Source of the DNA: Candidatus Rhodoferax randersensis | Lineage (GTDB): Bacteria; Pseudomonadota; Gammaproteobacteria; Burkholderiales; Burkholderiaceae_C | Reading direction: 5' to 3' | Assembly (NCBI GenBank): GCA_016718155.1 | Contig: JADKEH010000044.1 | Span: 248,001 to 312,000 of the forward strand | Length of the DNA: 64,000 nt | Shown: one piece after another, positions 33,386 to 42,429 of the stretch | Layout: each line of letters opens with the position of its first letter | Position numbering within the stretch: the first letter of the stretch is position 1 | Program-made: the position numbers and the translations under genes | The notes under the pieces: model-generated | Told to the model about the DNA's origin: nothing | Databases searched by the model: none | The model's input: the letters and a program-made list of their open reading frames with translations, nothing else

Positions 33386-34484
33386 ACAACATCCGTTTGA
33401 TGAAGCCCTATATCAGTTTCGACGATATCGAGGCTGATTTCCGAGGAGTATTCGAGAGCGGCATGTTCACGCGCGGCGAGCACGTGGAGGCCTTCCGCAA
33501 GGAGCTCGCGGCGTTCACCGGCGCCCGACACGTGCACATGGCCACCTCGGCTACCACGGCACTGTGGATCTGTCTCAAGTTGCTGGGTATTGGCCCCGGA
33601 GACGAGGTTGTCGTCTCGGACTTTTCTTTTCCCGCCACGGCCAACGTAGTGGAGGACGTGGGTGCAACACTAGTCTTTGCCGACGTCTCCCGTGAAACCT
33701 ACAACGTCTTGCCGGAGACCTTGGAAGTACTGCTGAGTCAGCGCACCAAGGCCGTTGTTTTCGTGGATGCCTTGGGCAACCCTCGGGACTGAATGAGATC
33801 AGCAAGTTGTGTCGCAGCCGAGGCATTCCCCTGATCGAAGACGCCGCATGTGCGATCGGCAGCTCCGAGGCGGGCCGGCGCTGCGGCTCCATTGCCGACC
33901 TCACCTGCTTGAGCTTTCATCCGCGCAAGCTGATCAACACCGGAGAGGGTGGCGCAATCACGACCGACAACGATGTGTGGTCGCATTGGCTCGATGTCAA
34001 ACTCGCGCACGGCGCCCAGGGCATGAAGGGTGTGGGTTTGAATTTTGTAGACTATGGCTACAACTTCCGCCTCCCCGAGTTGCAGGCCATCATGGGCCGC
34101 AGACAACTGGCGCAGCTCGACGCTGTTATCGATCGGCGCAATTCCATGCGTGAGGCGTACATCTCGGCGCTCACGCCCATGGGATTCATCGCCCAGGCCG
34201 TCGGCGCAGGAGTGCGTTACAACGTCCAGTCCATGGTGTTTCAGGTGCCCCCGGGCTGCAATCGGGACGCCCTGGTCGGGATTTTGAAAGCTGATGGCGT
34301 GGAAACAACGTTGGGTACCTATGCCCTGAGCCAGGGCAGTTATTTTGCACGCCGATATGGGGTGCTGAACCCCAACGCGACTTGGCTTCAGGACACGACT
34401 ATCACCCTGCCTTGTCATGACGACATGCAGACCGAACATGTAGTCGATGCGATTCGACGAGCCTTGACTCAGATCTTGCGATGA
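33382..34484 (+). CDS. DegT/DnrJ/EryC1 aminotransferase, second copy (frameshifted)
   Basis: A PLP sugar aminotransferase of about 367 residues. The first part begins MNNIRLMKPYISFDDIEAD and has ARHVHMATSATTALWICLK. The frame breaks at 33780-33782, where a C run is one base short. The second part resumes LCRSRGIPLIEDAACAIGSS, has the PLP lysine in LSFHPRKLINTGEGGAITT, and YGYNFRLPELQAIMG. Adding one C restores full length. It sits between the SDR-type enzymes with 4-base overlaps, suggesting that it aminates the keto-sugar made by the preceding enzyme. It is distinct from the copies at 29817 and 48961. Confidence 0.85.
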
Positions 34485-35407
34485 ATCAAACACCGACGGT
34501 CTTGGTGACAGGGGCCGAAGGCCTGCTGGGCCGTCATATTGTTCGCGCACTGGTCGACACCGATACCTGTCAGGTCACGGCCGTCAGTCGGATGGCCGTC
34601 TGGCCAGCGACGAAGTGTCTGACGTGGGTGAACGCAGATCTCCGGCAGGCGTCGGAGGTCCAAGAAATGGCGAGCCTGAAGGCCGACGTGATTATCCATG
34701 CGGCGGCTATGCTCCCCAGAACCCTGGACGATGCCGCGGCCGCGGAGGCCAACCATGCGATGGATGATCACATGCTCTTGCTTGCTCGCCAGAGCGGGGC
34801 ATCGCTCATCTATATGTCGAGTCTGAGCGTCTACGAAGACTGCGACACGCCATGGGATGAATCGCTAGCGGTTCATCCCGTGGCCGCCTACGCGGCCAGC
34901 AAACATCAATCAGAGCGAGCAATACAGGCACTCGGTTTGCCGGCGGCCACGTTGCGCATCTCATCGCCGTACAGCGCCTCTGACATCACCCGGCCCGGGG
35001 TTCTGTATCACTTTGCCAGAGAAGCGGTCGCCGGTCGCCCCCTCATCGTGACAGGCAAAGGCGAGCGCGCACAAGATTTTGTGCATGGTGCGGACATTGG
35101 GCGTGCCGTGGTGGCCGTCCTCCAGCATTGGCGGGAACATGCCGCAGGGGCTCGGGCGGAGACCTTCAACATCGCAGCGGGCCACCCGATATCCATGACC
35201 GAATTGGCTGAATTGGTGGTGAGCTGCTGCGGGTCAGGCGATCTGGTGCATGACGGCGTGGAAGACGGACCGCCCTACCGAGCCGAATTGTCCGTTGCGC
35301 GGGCGAAAGAGATTCTGCGGTGGCAACCGCAGGTAGAGTTACGCGCCGGGCTAGAACAACTGATTCGTCATATGCGAGGGTCTCATGAAGATTGGCTTGC
35401 TATCTGA
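34481..35407 (+). CDS. NAD-dependent epimerase/dehydratase or 4-ketoreductase (SDR)
   Basis: The 308-residue extended SDR protein has the nucleotide motif VLVTGAEGLLGRHIV and the catalytic YAASKHQSE. The serine region is IYMSSLSVYEDC. It lacks obvious features of a 4,6-dehydratase, so epimerase or ketoreductase activity on a sugar nucleotide is more likely. The gene overlaps the upstream aminotransferase by 4 bases and the downstream phosphoesterase by 23 bases, so translation is tightly coupled. Confidence 0.83.
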   Translation: MNQTPTVLVTGAEGLLGRHIVRALVDTDTCQVTAVSRMAVWPATKCLTWVNADLRQASEVQEMASLKADVIIHAAAMLPRTLDDAAAAEANHAMDDHMLLLARQSGASLIYMSSLSVYEDCDTPWDESLAVHPVAAYAASKHQSERAIQALGLPAATLRISSPYSASDITRPGVLYHFAREAVAGRPLIVTGKGERAQDFVHGADIGRAVVAVLQHWREHAAGARAETFNIAAGHPISMTELAELVVSCCGSGDLVHDGVEDGPPYRAELSVARAKEILRWQPQVELRAGLEQLIRHMRGSHEDWLAI

Positions 35408-36110
35408 TGCGCATGGAAACCCCGAAGGCCTCGCCAACTGTTTGGCGGTGCTCGCTTACAAGGGCGTGGATCGGCTGTACTTTCTGGGCGATGCAGTGGG
35501 TTATCTGCCACGATGGGCGGAGGTTTTGGAGCTTCTTCGGAGCCACGAAGTGACCTGCCTGCGCGGCAATCACGACGATCATGTGCTGCGTCTCGCCTTA
35601 AACGAAAGTGCGACGGATGCCTACCAATTGCTTCCGAGCTATCTTGAATCCATTCAACCCTATGTTGCGTGGATGGCAAGCTGGCCAGATTCCGTTTCCG
35701 TGGAGCTGGACGGCTTCTCTCTGATGCTCGTGCACGCCAGCCCGGAAGACCGGTTGGCCGGTTACGTCTATCCATGGACCGATGTGTCCGGCATTGACTG
35801 GCCCAAGGCCGACGCCATCGGCATGGGCCACACCCACCGCCCCTTCGCTCGCCACCATGAAGGCCAACTGCTTTTCAACCCCGGTTCCTGCGGCCTGCCG
35901 CGCGACGTCGGCCATCTGGCGAGTTGCGGGCTTCTGGACACTCGTGACAGAAGCGTCACGATATGCCGCGTTCCTTTCAGTGTAGAGCGCGTGCTGGCCG
36001 ACTCGCGATTCATCCACCCTGAAGTGCGCGATTGCTTGGGGCGCTTACCCGTGCAGTACGAAGGGCAACTCGTTGATCTCCCACCGGGGCTCGCCCTACG
36101 GGGAGCATGA
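35385..36110 (+). CDS. Calcineurin-like metallophosphoesterase within the glycan island
   Basis: The 241-residue protein is a YfcE/MJ0936-type phosphoesterase. Metal-binding motifs appear in order: LLSDAHGNPEG, FLGDAVGYLP, LRGNHDDHVLRL, LVHASPED and MGHTHRPF. It is unusual as a dedicated member of a sugar-nucleotide cluster. Overlap with the SDR gene and the 3-base spacing to the methyltransferase show it belongs to the operon. It could remove phosphate from a sugar phosphate or activated acyl-donor intermediate; this is inference. Confidence 0.85.
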   Translation: MKIGLLSDAHGNPEGLANCLAVLAYKGVDRLYFLGDAVGYLPRWAEVLELLRSHEVTCLRGNHDDHVLRLALNESATDAYQLLPSYLESIQPYVAWMASWPDSVSVELDGFSLMLVHASPEDRLAGYVYPWTDVSGIDWPKADAIGMGHTHRPFARHHEGQLLFNPGSCGLPRDVGHLASCGLLDTRDRSVTICRVPFSVERVLADSRFIHPEVRDCLGRLPVQYEGQLVDLPPGLALRGA

Positions 36111-36113
36111 GCT

Positions 36114-37283
36114 ATGAACACAATGGACGCGCTTACCTGGCAAATCGAGCTTCTCCCCTTTGTCTGGGGTGCTCAGGAGACACCCAGCAACCCCGGGGGG
36201 CTGCCCGATGCCCTTCCCTTTGTGCTGTCGTTTGACACCCAAACTGGGCTATTGATCCAGCACCCGGACGCGCGCGTGGAGGAGGCCCTGACCAGAGCCT
36301 ACGAAGTCGGTTCAGTGCTAGGTAGCAATGTTGCCGAAGACGGCATCGGACGCAGGTACGCCGAAGATTTCCTTGACTTCATTTCCCGCACGCTCAATGA
36401 CACCGACACTGGTCGGCGGAGCGTGCTGGAGATCGGATGCGGCAACGGCTATCTGCTGAGCCGTATGAGCGGGATGTTCGGTTCGGCAATCGGCGTGGAG
36501 CCTGGACCGCAAGGTCAGGACGGCGCTCGTCGCTACGGTGTCCCTATCGTTCAAGGCTTCTTTCCCACGCCGCATGTGACAGGAGAGTACTCCGCCATCG
36601 TGCTCATGTCCGTGCTGGAGCATGTCCAGGATCCGGCGGCTTTCGTGGCTTCCTTGGCGAGCTATCTTGCCCCTGGCGGGCGCATCTTCATCTCGGTGCC
36701 CAACGAGAGCGCCTATATCCAGAACGGTGACGTGTCGACACTGTTTCATGAGCATTGGAGCTACTTCGACCGGCAGACATTGCGCGCGACCATGACTCTG
36801 GCGGCGTTGACCATCTCCAGCGATTGCGAGTCATCCTTCGGCGGCTCGCTCTATGCCAGCCTAAGCGTCGGCACCAACGGCATGCGTGTAAGCGATGCTC
36901 AGCGAGAAGACAACGTCCGGGTCGCCGTCAGATACCTGTCGCAAGCGCGCTCCAACTGCGACACCTTGCGAGAGGCTTGCGAGCGCATGACCGCTGCTGG
37001 CCTATCACTCGGGGTGTATGTGCCCGCCCGATTCGTCAATGCCATCGGCATCTCGCAGATACCTGCGCAAAAGATTCGTTTCTTTGACGATGATCCTGGT
37101 CTGCTCGGGACCTACTACCCGGGCATCCCCATCAGAATCGAGTCCCGGGAGGATCTGCTGAGATCGCCCACCGATTCTGTCCTCATCATGTCCCGCACCT
37201 TTGGCCCGAATCTCGCCATCGAGCTCAGGAAGCTCTTGCCGGCTTCGACCAAAGTGTTGACGGTTGCGGATTTGCTTTTTTGA
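36114..37283 (+). CDS. SAM-dependent C-methyltransferase-like protein
   Basis: The 389-residue protein has a class I methyltransferase core with VLEIGCGNGYLLSRM and VLMSVLEHVQDPAAF. TLFHEHWSYFDRQTL recalls the HEH segment of NDP-sugar C-methyltransferases. The C-terminal part (AQKIRFFDDDPGLLGTYYPG to the end) resembles the C-methyltransferase C-terminal domain, which binds the sugar nucleotide. The N-terminal zinc-binding domain of classic family members is not obvious. It may C-methylate a keto-sugar from the upstream SDR enzymes. GGGGAG lies upstream of the ATG. Confidence 0.78.
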   Translation: MNTMDALTWQIELLPFVWGAQETPSNPGGLPDALPFVLSFDTQTGLLIQHPDARVEEALTRAYEVGSVLGSNVAEDGIGRRYAEDFLDFISRTLNDTDTGRRSVLEIGCGNGYLLSRMSGMFGSAIGVEPGPQGQDGARRYGVPIVQGFFPTPHVTGEYSAIVLMSVLEHVQDPAAFVASLASYLAPGGRIFISVPNESAYIQNGDVSTLFHEHWSYFDRQTLRATMTLAALTISSDCESSFGGSLYASLSVGTNGMRVSDAQREDNVRVAVRYLSQARSNCDTLREACERMTAAGLSLGVYVPARFVNAIGISQIPAQKIRFFDDDPGLLGTYYPGIPIRIESREDLLRSPTDSVLIMSRTFGPNLAIELRKLLPASTKVLTVADLLF

Positions 37284-37297
37284 TTCTGGAGAACTTG

Positions 37298-38341
37298 ATG
37301 ACGACCGTGTTGGTGACAGGCGTGGGAGGGGGTGGCAATGGCGAACAACTGGTGAAAGCCTTGCACATGGCCGGAACCCCTTACCGGATCGTCGGGACGG
37401 ACCTGACAGTGGAGGCCGCACAGCAAAGCGGGGCGAATGTGTGCCTGGCACTTCCCCGTGCCAACGACCCTAACTACATTGACGTTCTGCTTGAGACCTG
37501 CGAAAAGGAAAAGGTCGACGTGCTGTTGCCCGGTTCCGAGCCCGAACTGAGGCTGATTGCGCAGCACGCGGCACGCATCCGCGAGCACATCAAGCTGTTG
37601 GCCGTCAACGATCAGACCTTGATCGAGATCTGTTCCGATAAATTCAAGACGGCCGAGTTTCTGTCTGGCAACGGCTTTGTATCGCCCCGGAGTTGGCTGG
37701 TTAGAGCCACGGAGGAGCTGGAGTCGATCAACAGTTTCCCCCTCATCGTCAAACCCACCGTGGGAGGCGGATCGCAGAACGTGTACCTGATCCAGAGCCA
37801 GGACGAACTGAGAATGATCTGTGGCTTTCTGCTGGGGTACCACCAGAGCGTCCTGGTCCAGGAGTACGTCGGACGGGTTGACCAGGAGTTCACCGTCGGT
37901 GTGCTATTCGACGGGGGCGGACGGCTGATCAATTCCATCGCGCTCAACCGTTTCATCCTCACCAGCCTGAGCAACCGGCTTCGCGTGCCCAACCGGACCA
38001 GCCGCACCGATCTGGGGCCAGTGCTTGGCGTCAGCAGCGGCGTGTCGCAAGGCCGCGTTGATGACTTCCCAGAAGTGCGAGCGTATTGCGAACGCGTGGG
38101 CCTTGCCCTGGGGGCCAAGTACGCCATCAACGTCCAGTGCCGGCTCGTCGATGGACAGCCGATGATCTTCGAAATCAATCCACGCTTTTCAGGGACCTCG
38201 TCCATCCGCGCTATGCTGGGATTCAACGAGCCTGATTTGCTGATCAGAAAGCACGTTCTGGGAGAGGATCTCCAAAGCCGTCCGTCGTATCGCTACGGGA
38301 CCGTACTTCGGGGGCTGAAGGAAATCTTGGTAGCCAACTGA
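37298..38341 (+). CDS. ATP-grasp ligase of unknown substrate
   Basis: The 347-residue protein has a Rossmann-like preATP-grasp domain (TVLVTGVGGGGNGEQLVKAL) followed by an ATP-grasp fold (FPLIVKPTVGGGSQNVYLI, VQEYVGRVDQEFTVG, IFEINPRFSGTSSIRAM). Such enzymes form amide or similar bonds through acyl phosphates and resemble carbamoyl-phosphate synthase large-subunit modules. In this setting it may attach an amino acid or other acyl group to an amino sugar. The ATG at 37298 has CTGGAGAA about 7 bases upstream and is preferred to an upstream in-frame start. hisH follows after one base. Confidence 0.8.
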   Translation: MTTVLVTGVGGGGNGEQLVKALHMAGTPYRIVGTDLTVEAAQQSGANVCLALPRANDPNYIDVLLETCEKEKVDVLLPGSEPELRLIAQHAARIREHIKLLAVNDQTLIEICSDKFKTAEFLSGNGFVSPRSWLVRATEELESINSFPLIVKPTVGGGSQNVYLIQSQDELRMICGFLLGYHQSVLVQEYVGRVDQEFTVGVLFDGGGRLINSIALNRFILTSLSNRLRVPNRTSRTDLGPVLGVSSGVSQGRVDDFPEVRAYCERVGLALGAKYAINVQCRLVDGQPMIFEINPRFSGTSSIRAMLGFNEPDLLIRKHVLGEDLQSRPSYRYGTVLRGLKEILVAN

Positions 38342-38342
38342 C

Positions 38343-38963
38343 ATGAGCGAGCCGATCTATCTCGTTGATCTTGGTCTAGGCAATTTGGGGTCGGTCACCA
38401 ATATGTTGACCCGCGCCGGAGCGCAGGTTCAACGCGTTTCCGAGCCAGCAGCCCTCGCAGACGCGAGCAAGGTCATCCTCCCAGGCGTTGGAAGCTTTGA
38501 TGCGATGGTGCGAAAGCTGGACGCGGCGGGTTTCCGTCAGCCTATCCTGGAGCATGGCCGGCAAGGCAAGCATCTGCTAGGCATCTGCCTGGGCATGCAG
38601 CTATTGTCAGCGGGCAGCGAAGAAGGCAAACTCGCTGGGCTGGGGTTGATCCCGGGGCGTGTGCGCCGATTTAGTTTTAAGGGAGACTTGGCCCACCTAA
38701 AAGTGCCGCATATGGGCTGGAACCAGGTGAAGCTGGTCCACCAACATCCCTTGGGCCGGGGGTTAGAGGCCGACGCGCGCTTCTACTTTGTCCATTCTTA
38801 CTATTTTGACTGTGAGTCCGAGGGCGATGTGCTTTTCAGAACGAGCTACGGACTCGACTTTGCCTCGGGCGTACAGCGAGACACAGTCATGGGCGTGCAA
38901 TTCCATCCCGAAAAGAGCCATCGCTTTGGTCTACAACTGATCAAGAATTTCGTCGAACTTTGA
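38343..38963 (+). CDS. hisH: HisH-type glutamine amidotransferase subunit (acetamidino sugar pathway)
   Basis: The 206-residue class I glutaminase matches HisH. The catalytic Cys is in LLGICLGMQLLSAGSEEG and the His/Glu pair in GVQFHPEKSHRFG. It releases ammonia that is channelled through HisF. It lies between an ATP-grasp gene and hisF/wbpG, not with other his genes, so it most likely serves the WbpG-type amidotransferase (HisH2 of P. aeruginosa O-antigen loci) rather than histidine synthesis. Confidence 0.9.
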   Translation: MSEPIYLVDLGLGNLGSVTNMLTRAGAQVQRVSEPAALADASKVILPGVGSFDAMVRKLDAAGFRQPILEHGRQGKHLLGICLGMQLLSAGSEEGKLAGLGLIPGRVRRFSFKGDLAHLKVPHMGWNQVKLVHQHPLGRGLEADARFYFVHSYYFDCESEGDVLFRTSYGLDFASGVQRDTVMGVQFHPEKSHRFGLQLIKNFVEL

Positions 38964-38964
38964 C

Positions 38965-39732
38965 ATGCTTGCCACACGACTGATGCCCTGCCTGCTCATG
39001 AGCAATGGCGCCCTGGTCAAAACCATCCGATTCAAGGAAGGCTCTTATGTCGGTGACCCGATCAACGCCGTGCGGATTTTCAACCAGAAGGAGGTCGACG
39101 AGCTGATTCTCCTCGACATCCACGCGACGACGCAGAACCGGGGTATCGACTTCGAGACCCTCGAAAAGATTGTCAGCGAGTGCTTCATGCCGATCTGCTA
39201 CGGCGGCGGCGTGCGCACCCTGGAAGACATGCGGCGGCTGTACGCCCTGGGCATCGAGAAGGTCTCGCTCGGCGCAGCGGCGTTCGAGGTGCCTGATCTG
39301 GTGCGCCAGGCTTCCAGTGAATTCGGTGCGCAGGCCGTGGTGGTGACGCTCGATGTCAAGAAGGGCCTGCTCGGGCGCTCCACGGTGCGCACGCGCAACG
39401 GGGGCCAGGACACGAAGATCGCGCCACCTGAGGCCGCTCGCGCCTTCGAGGAGCAGGGGGCAGGCGAATTGCTGCTGTATTCCATCGACCGGGACGGAAC
39501 CTGGTCCGGCTTCGACCTCAAACTGGTGGAGGCGGTGAGCAAGATAGCCAGTGTTCCGGTAGTGGCCACAGGCGGCGCCGGCTCGCTAGAGGACATCAAG
39601 GCTGCCGTCAAGCAGGCCGGCGCATCGGCAGTAGCGATTGGCAGCATGGCCGTCTTCCAGGGCAAGGACCTTGGGGTGCTGATCAAATTTCCCTCAAGAA
39701 AAGACCAGGACGCACTCTTCGGACAAGACTAA
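38965..39732 (+). CDS. hisF: HisF-like ammonia-channelling subunit lacking the first catalytic Asp
   Basis: The 255-residue beta/alpha barrel resembles imidazole glycerol phosphate synthase HisF. In genuine HisF the N-terminal strand reads like IIPCLDV with the catalytic Asp. Here it is LMPCLLMSNGALVKT, with Leu in place of that Asp. The second Asp is kept in VVVTLDVKKG. The barrel phosphate-binding loops (VATGGAGSLEDI, AVAIGSMAVF) remain. This change is also seen in HisF2 proteins paired with WbpG, which only pass ammonia to the amidotransferase, so loss of the histidine activity is expected. Confidence 0.88.
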   Translation: MLATRLMPCLLMSNGALVKTIRFKEGSYVGDPINAVRIFNQKEVDELILLDIHATTQNRGIDFETLEKIVSECFMPICYGGGVRTLEDMRRLYALGIEKVSLGAAAFEVPDLVRQASSEFGAQAVVVTLDVKKGLLGRSTVRTRNGGQDTKIAPPEAARAFEEQGAGELLLYSIDRDGTWSGFDLKLVEAVSKIASVPVVATGGAGSLEDIKAAVKQAGASAVAIGSMAVFQGKDLGVLIKFPSRKDQDALFGQD

Positions 39733-40869
39733 ATGGACAAGCTCATCTGCACGCGGTGCATCTACGACGACTCGGTCCCCAACATCAGCTTCGATGGTGA
39801 GGGAGTTTGCAGCTATTGCCGCCAGATCGATACGTTAGAGGCCGAATACCCCACGGGCCGCGAGGGGGAGGCCAGGATGCAGAAGCTGGTCGACGAGATG
39901 AAGGCGGCCGGTCGGGGCAAGAAGTACGACGCGGTCATCGGCGTCAGCGGCGGCTGCGATTCCTCGTACCTGGTGCACCAGATGAAGGAGGTCTATGGCC
40001 TGCGCCTGCTGGCCGCGCATTTCGACAACACATGGAATTCGACGATCGCAACCGAGAATATCCACAATGTGCTCGAAAGACTCGGCGTGGACCTTTTCAC
40101 CATCGTGGTTGATAACAAGGAATACGACGATATCTATCGTTCATTTTTCCGGGCAGGCGTGAAGGACATCGACTGTCCCACGGATATCGGTCTGGCAACT
40201 ACGCTTTATCGCGCCGCGGAAAAATTCGGCATCAAGTACATGATCGAAGGGCACTCCTTTCGCACGGAGGGCGTCGCCCCACTGGGCTGGGTGTACATGG
40301 ATGGCAAGTACATTGACTCGGTGCACCGGCAGTTTGGAAGACTGCCAATGAGAACATTTCCCAATCTGTGGCTACACCTGCAACTCAAGTGGATGCTGTT
40401 CGGCGGCATCAAGAAAATCCGACCGCTGTATTACATGGACTATGACAAGGAAGCGGCCAAAAAACTGCTTAGCGAGAAATACGGCTGGCAATGGTACGGA
40501 GGGCATCATTTGGAGAACCGCTACACCGCCTTTGTACACAGCTACTTCTTCCCGCGCCGCTGGAACATGGATTTCCGGATCGCGGGCTACTCCGCTTATT
40601 GCCGCAATGGCTGGATGACCCGCGAGGAGGCGTTGCGGCTCATGAGCGAGCCGCCTTACATCGAGCCAGGCTTGGTCGATTTCCTTAAGAAACGGCTGGG
40701 GTTGTCGGAGGAGGAATTCGAGCGTCTGATGACGATGCCAAAGAAGACGTACAAAGACTACGTCACGTACAAGAAGACATTCGAAAGAATGCGGCCGTTT
40801 TTCTGGTTGATGTACAAGATGGATCTCATCCCGAAGAGTTTCTACATGAAATACACAGCCAGGAGCTGA
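39733..40869 (+). CDS. WbpG-like N-acetyl sugar amidotransferase
   Basis: The 378-residue protein uses ammonia from HisH/HisF to turn an N-acetyl group into an acetamidino group on a sugar nucleotide. It has an N-terminal zinc motif (CTRCIYD ... CSYCRQ), the ATP-pyrophosphatase loop VIGVSGGCDSSYLVHQ, and the EGHSFRTEGVAP block of this family. The start lies directly after the hisF stop codon. WbpG of P. aeruginosa and PseA/LegG-type enzymes are the characterised relatives. It ends the main operon block before an inverted glycosyltransferase gene. Confidence 0.92.
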   Translation: MDKLICTRCIYDDSVPNISFDGEGVCSYCRQIDTLEAEYPTGREGEARMQKLVDEMKAAGRGKKYDAVIGVSGGCDSSYLVHQMKEVYGLRLLAAHFDNTWNSTIATENIHNVLERLGVDLFTIVVDNKEYDDIYRSFFRAGVKDIDCPTDIGLATTLYRAAEKFGIKYMIEGHSFRTEGVAPLGWVYMDGKYIDSVHRQFGRLPMRTFPNLWLHLQLKWMLFGGIKKIRPLYYMDYDKEAAKKLLSEKYGWQWYGGHHLENRYTAFVHSYFFPRRWNMDFRIAGYSAYCRNGWMTREEALRLMSEPPYIEPGLVDFLKKRLGLSEEEFERLMTMPKKTYKDYVTYKKTFERMRPFFWLMYKMDLIPKSFYMKYTARS

Positions 40870-40941
40870 TCGCTGTGCAACAGATGCCGCAGGACTTGCG
40901 GAAGGTGCACCCATATCGTTTGCAGAACGTCGGCCCCAAGA

Positions 40942-42072
40942 TCACATGGTCCGCTGAAGCTGGTCCACGTAAATTCGCGCCAAATCCTCCATCACCACTT
41001 CGGCATCATGGTAGCGCTCCACATAGGCTCTGCTGGCCACACCTATGCGATGCCGCGATTGGGCATCCAGTATCAATTGCTCCAGCACCGACTCGATCGT
41101 GTCGGGGTTGACGTTGACCAGGGGCAAATCCCGAGGGTATTTGTCAACCAGGTTGTCACGGATGTACGAAGTAGTAGGCTTTCCCATAGCCATGGCCTCA
41201 ACCGCTGTCATGCCGTAACTGCCGCAGCGCAATTCATCGATATAGACATCGCAACGGCCCAGCACCTCATAAAACTGCTCCTGGGTCAATTGACGGACCA
41301 TCTTGAACTCAAAATTTAGACCCTTGTTTTTGAGGTTCTCTACCGCTCGCACGATGTTTTCGGTCCCTTTGACGTGCGGATTGGTTGGCACATGCAACAA
41401 CAGGGGCCTTTCGTTCGTCGGCGACGGCGGATTGAAGGCAAAGCGATGCATTTCGACAGGCTGGCGAAACATCTCCACATGCTCGAAATAGTGCGATGCA
41501 ATCATCGCCATTTCAGGGTCAGTCGCGCACACCGACACATTTCTGCTCCAGGACCACCACCGCAACTTGATCCGAAGGTCATGCCAGAAGCTGGGCTCCT
41601 TGTAGTAATAAGGATTCGTCCGGGATGCTTGCCTATCAATGCGTGCATCCCCCCCCCCGAGAGAAAGGACCATCGGGATCTTGTTCCGCTTGAGATAAGG
41701 CCCTTCGAAGAGGAAGTGGTATTCGCGGTGCAGCAGGTTAGTGCTGTGATAGTGCGCCAGGCAATAATTCTGAGGAATATCTCGAAGGAAGTGCAGGGTT
41801 GTCAGCACTTTCCGGGAGAACCGATCCGTCTTCTCAAACACCGACTTGTCGTACGGCAACTTGCGATCCAGATCCAGGACATCCTTGTACACGTGTACTA
41901 CGTTCTCGGCCGCAACGCCAACATGCCGACTAACCCTGGCCATGGTATGCGGCCAACCCGCCAGGCTGCCAAAATGCAATATGGGCTTGCCGCCCATGTC
42001 TTGCTGAATTCCCCTCAGCTGCTCGATACACGAGCGTGAGGGCGTCTTATCCACCCCAGATACCTCGCGCAT
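40942..42072 (-). CDS. GT-B glycosyltransferase, opposite strand to the island
   Basis: The 376-residue protein looks like a family 4-type glycosyltransferase. GGKPILHFGSLAGWPHTMARV lies near the start. The C-terminal domain has LLHVPTNPHVKGTENIVRAV and CGSYGMTAVEAMAMGKPTTSY, the nucleotide-sugar binding region with the conserved Glu. It is the only minus-strand gene in the island and is convergent with wbpG. Its codon usage appears more AT-rich than its neighbours. The ATG at 42072 has GGAG about 10 bases upstream. The sugar donor is unknown. Confidence 0.82.
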   Translation of the reverse strand: MREVSGVDKTPSRSCIEQLRGIQQDMGGKPILHFGSLAGWPHTMARVSRHVGVAAENVVHVYKDVLDLDRKLPYDKSVFEKTDRFSRKVLTTLHFLRDIPQNYCLAHYHSTNLLHREYHFLFEGPYLKRNKIPMVLSLGGGDARIDRQASRTNPYYYKEPSFWHDLRIKLRWWSWSRNVSVCATDPEMAMIASHYFEHVEMFRQPVEMHRFAFNPPSPTNERPLLLHVPTNPHVKGTENIVRAVENLKNKGLNFEFKMVRQLTQEQFYEVLGRCDVYIDELRCGSYGMTAVEAMAMGKPTTSYIRDNLVDKYPRDLPLVNVNPDTIESVLEQLILDAQSRHRIGVASRAYVERYHDAEVVMEDLARIYVDQLQRTM

Positions 42073-42429
42073 CAATCAGATACTCCATCTCAGCTGTTGC
42101 CCCTTGAATGCCTTTGAACCGCCTGTGGTACACCGGCAGAATCTGTATTTGCGCCCGGTTGAAGATTATGCTGCCTTCTTGATCGATTGAAGGTCGGGAC
42201 GAAGAATGTTGATCAGGTCTTTGAGGTCAACATAGCCTCGCAATCTTCTTGACTTCTGCCCCGGCACCGCTACCTCGAAGCAAAAACCGGCTATTGAGTA
42301 CACTTCTGCGCAGATGCTGATTCAAAAATCGGCAACCGGCCCTGACTCATTTTTGGATCGTCAGGGCGGCTCAATATTCAAGCGGCGCAGACACTCAATT
42401 TACCTTACAACCGCGGGTGACTCAAAAGT
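42073..42429. other. AT-richer intergenic region inside the island
   Basis: Between the divergent glycosyltransferase and two-domain oxidoreductase genes are 357 bases with no established gene. A minus-strand stretch could encode about 50 residues ending GYVDLKDLINILRPDLQSI plus a few more, but no start codon or homology is evident. It may be a decayed gene end. Promoters for both flanking genes should lie here. Confidence 0.45.

Noticed and set aside
38343..39732. hisH and hisF as part of a histidine operon
   Set aside because: No other his genes are present, a WbpG-like gene follows directly, and HisF lacks its first catalytic Asp.
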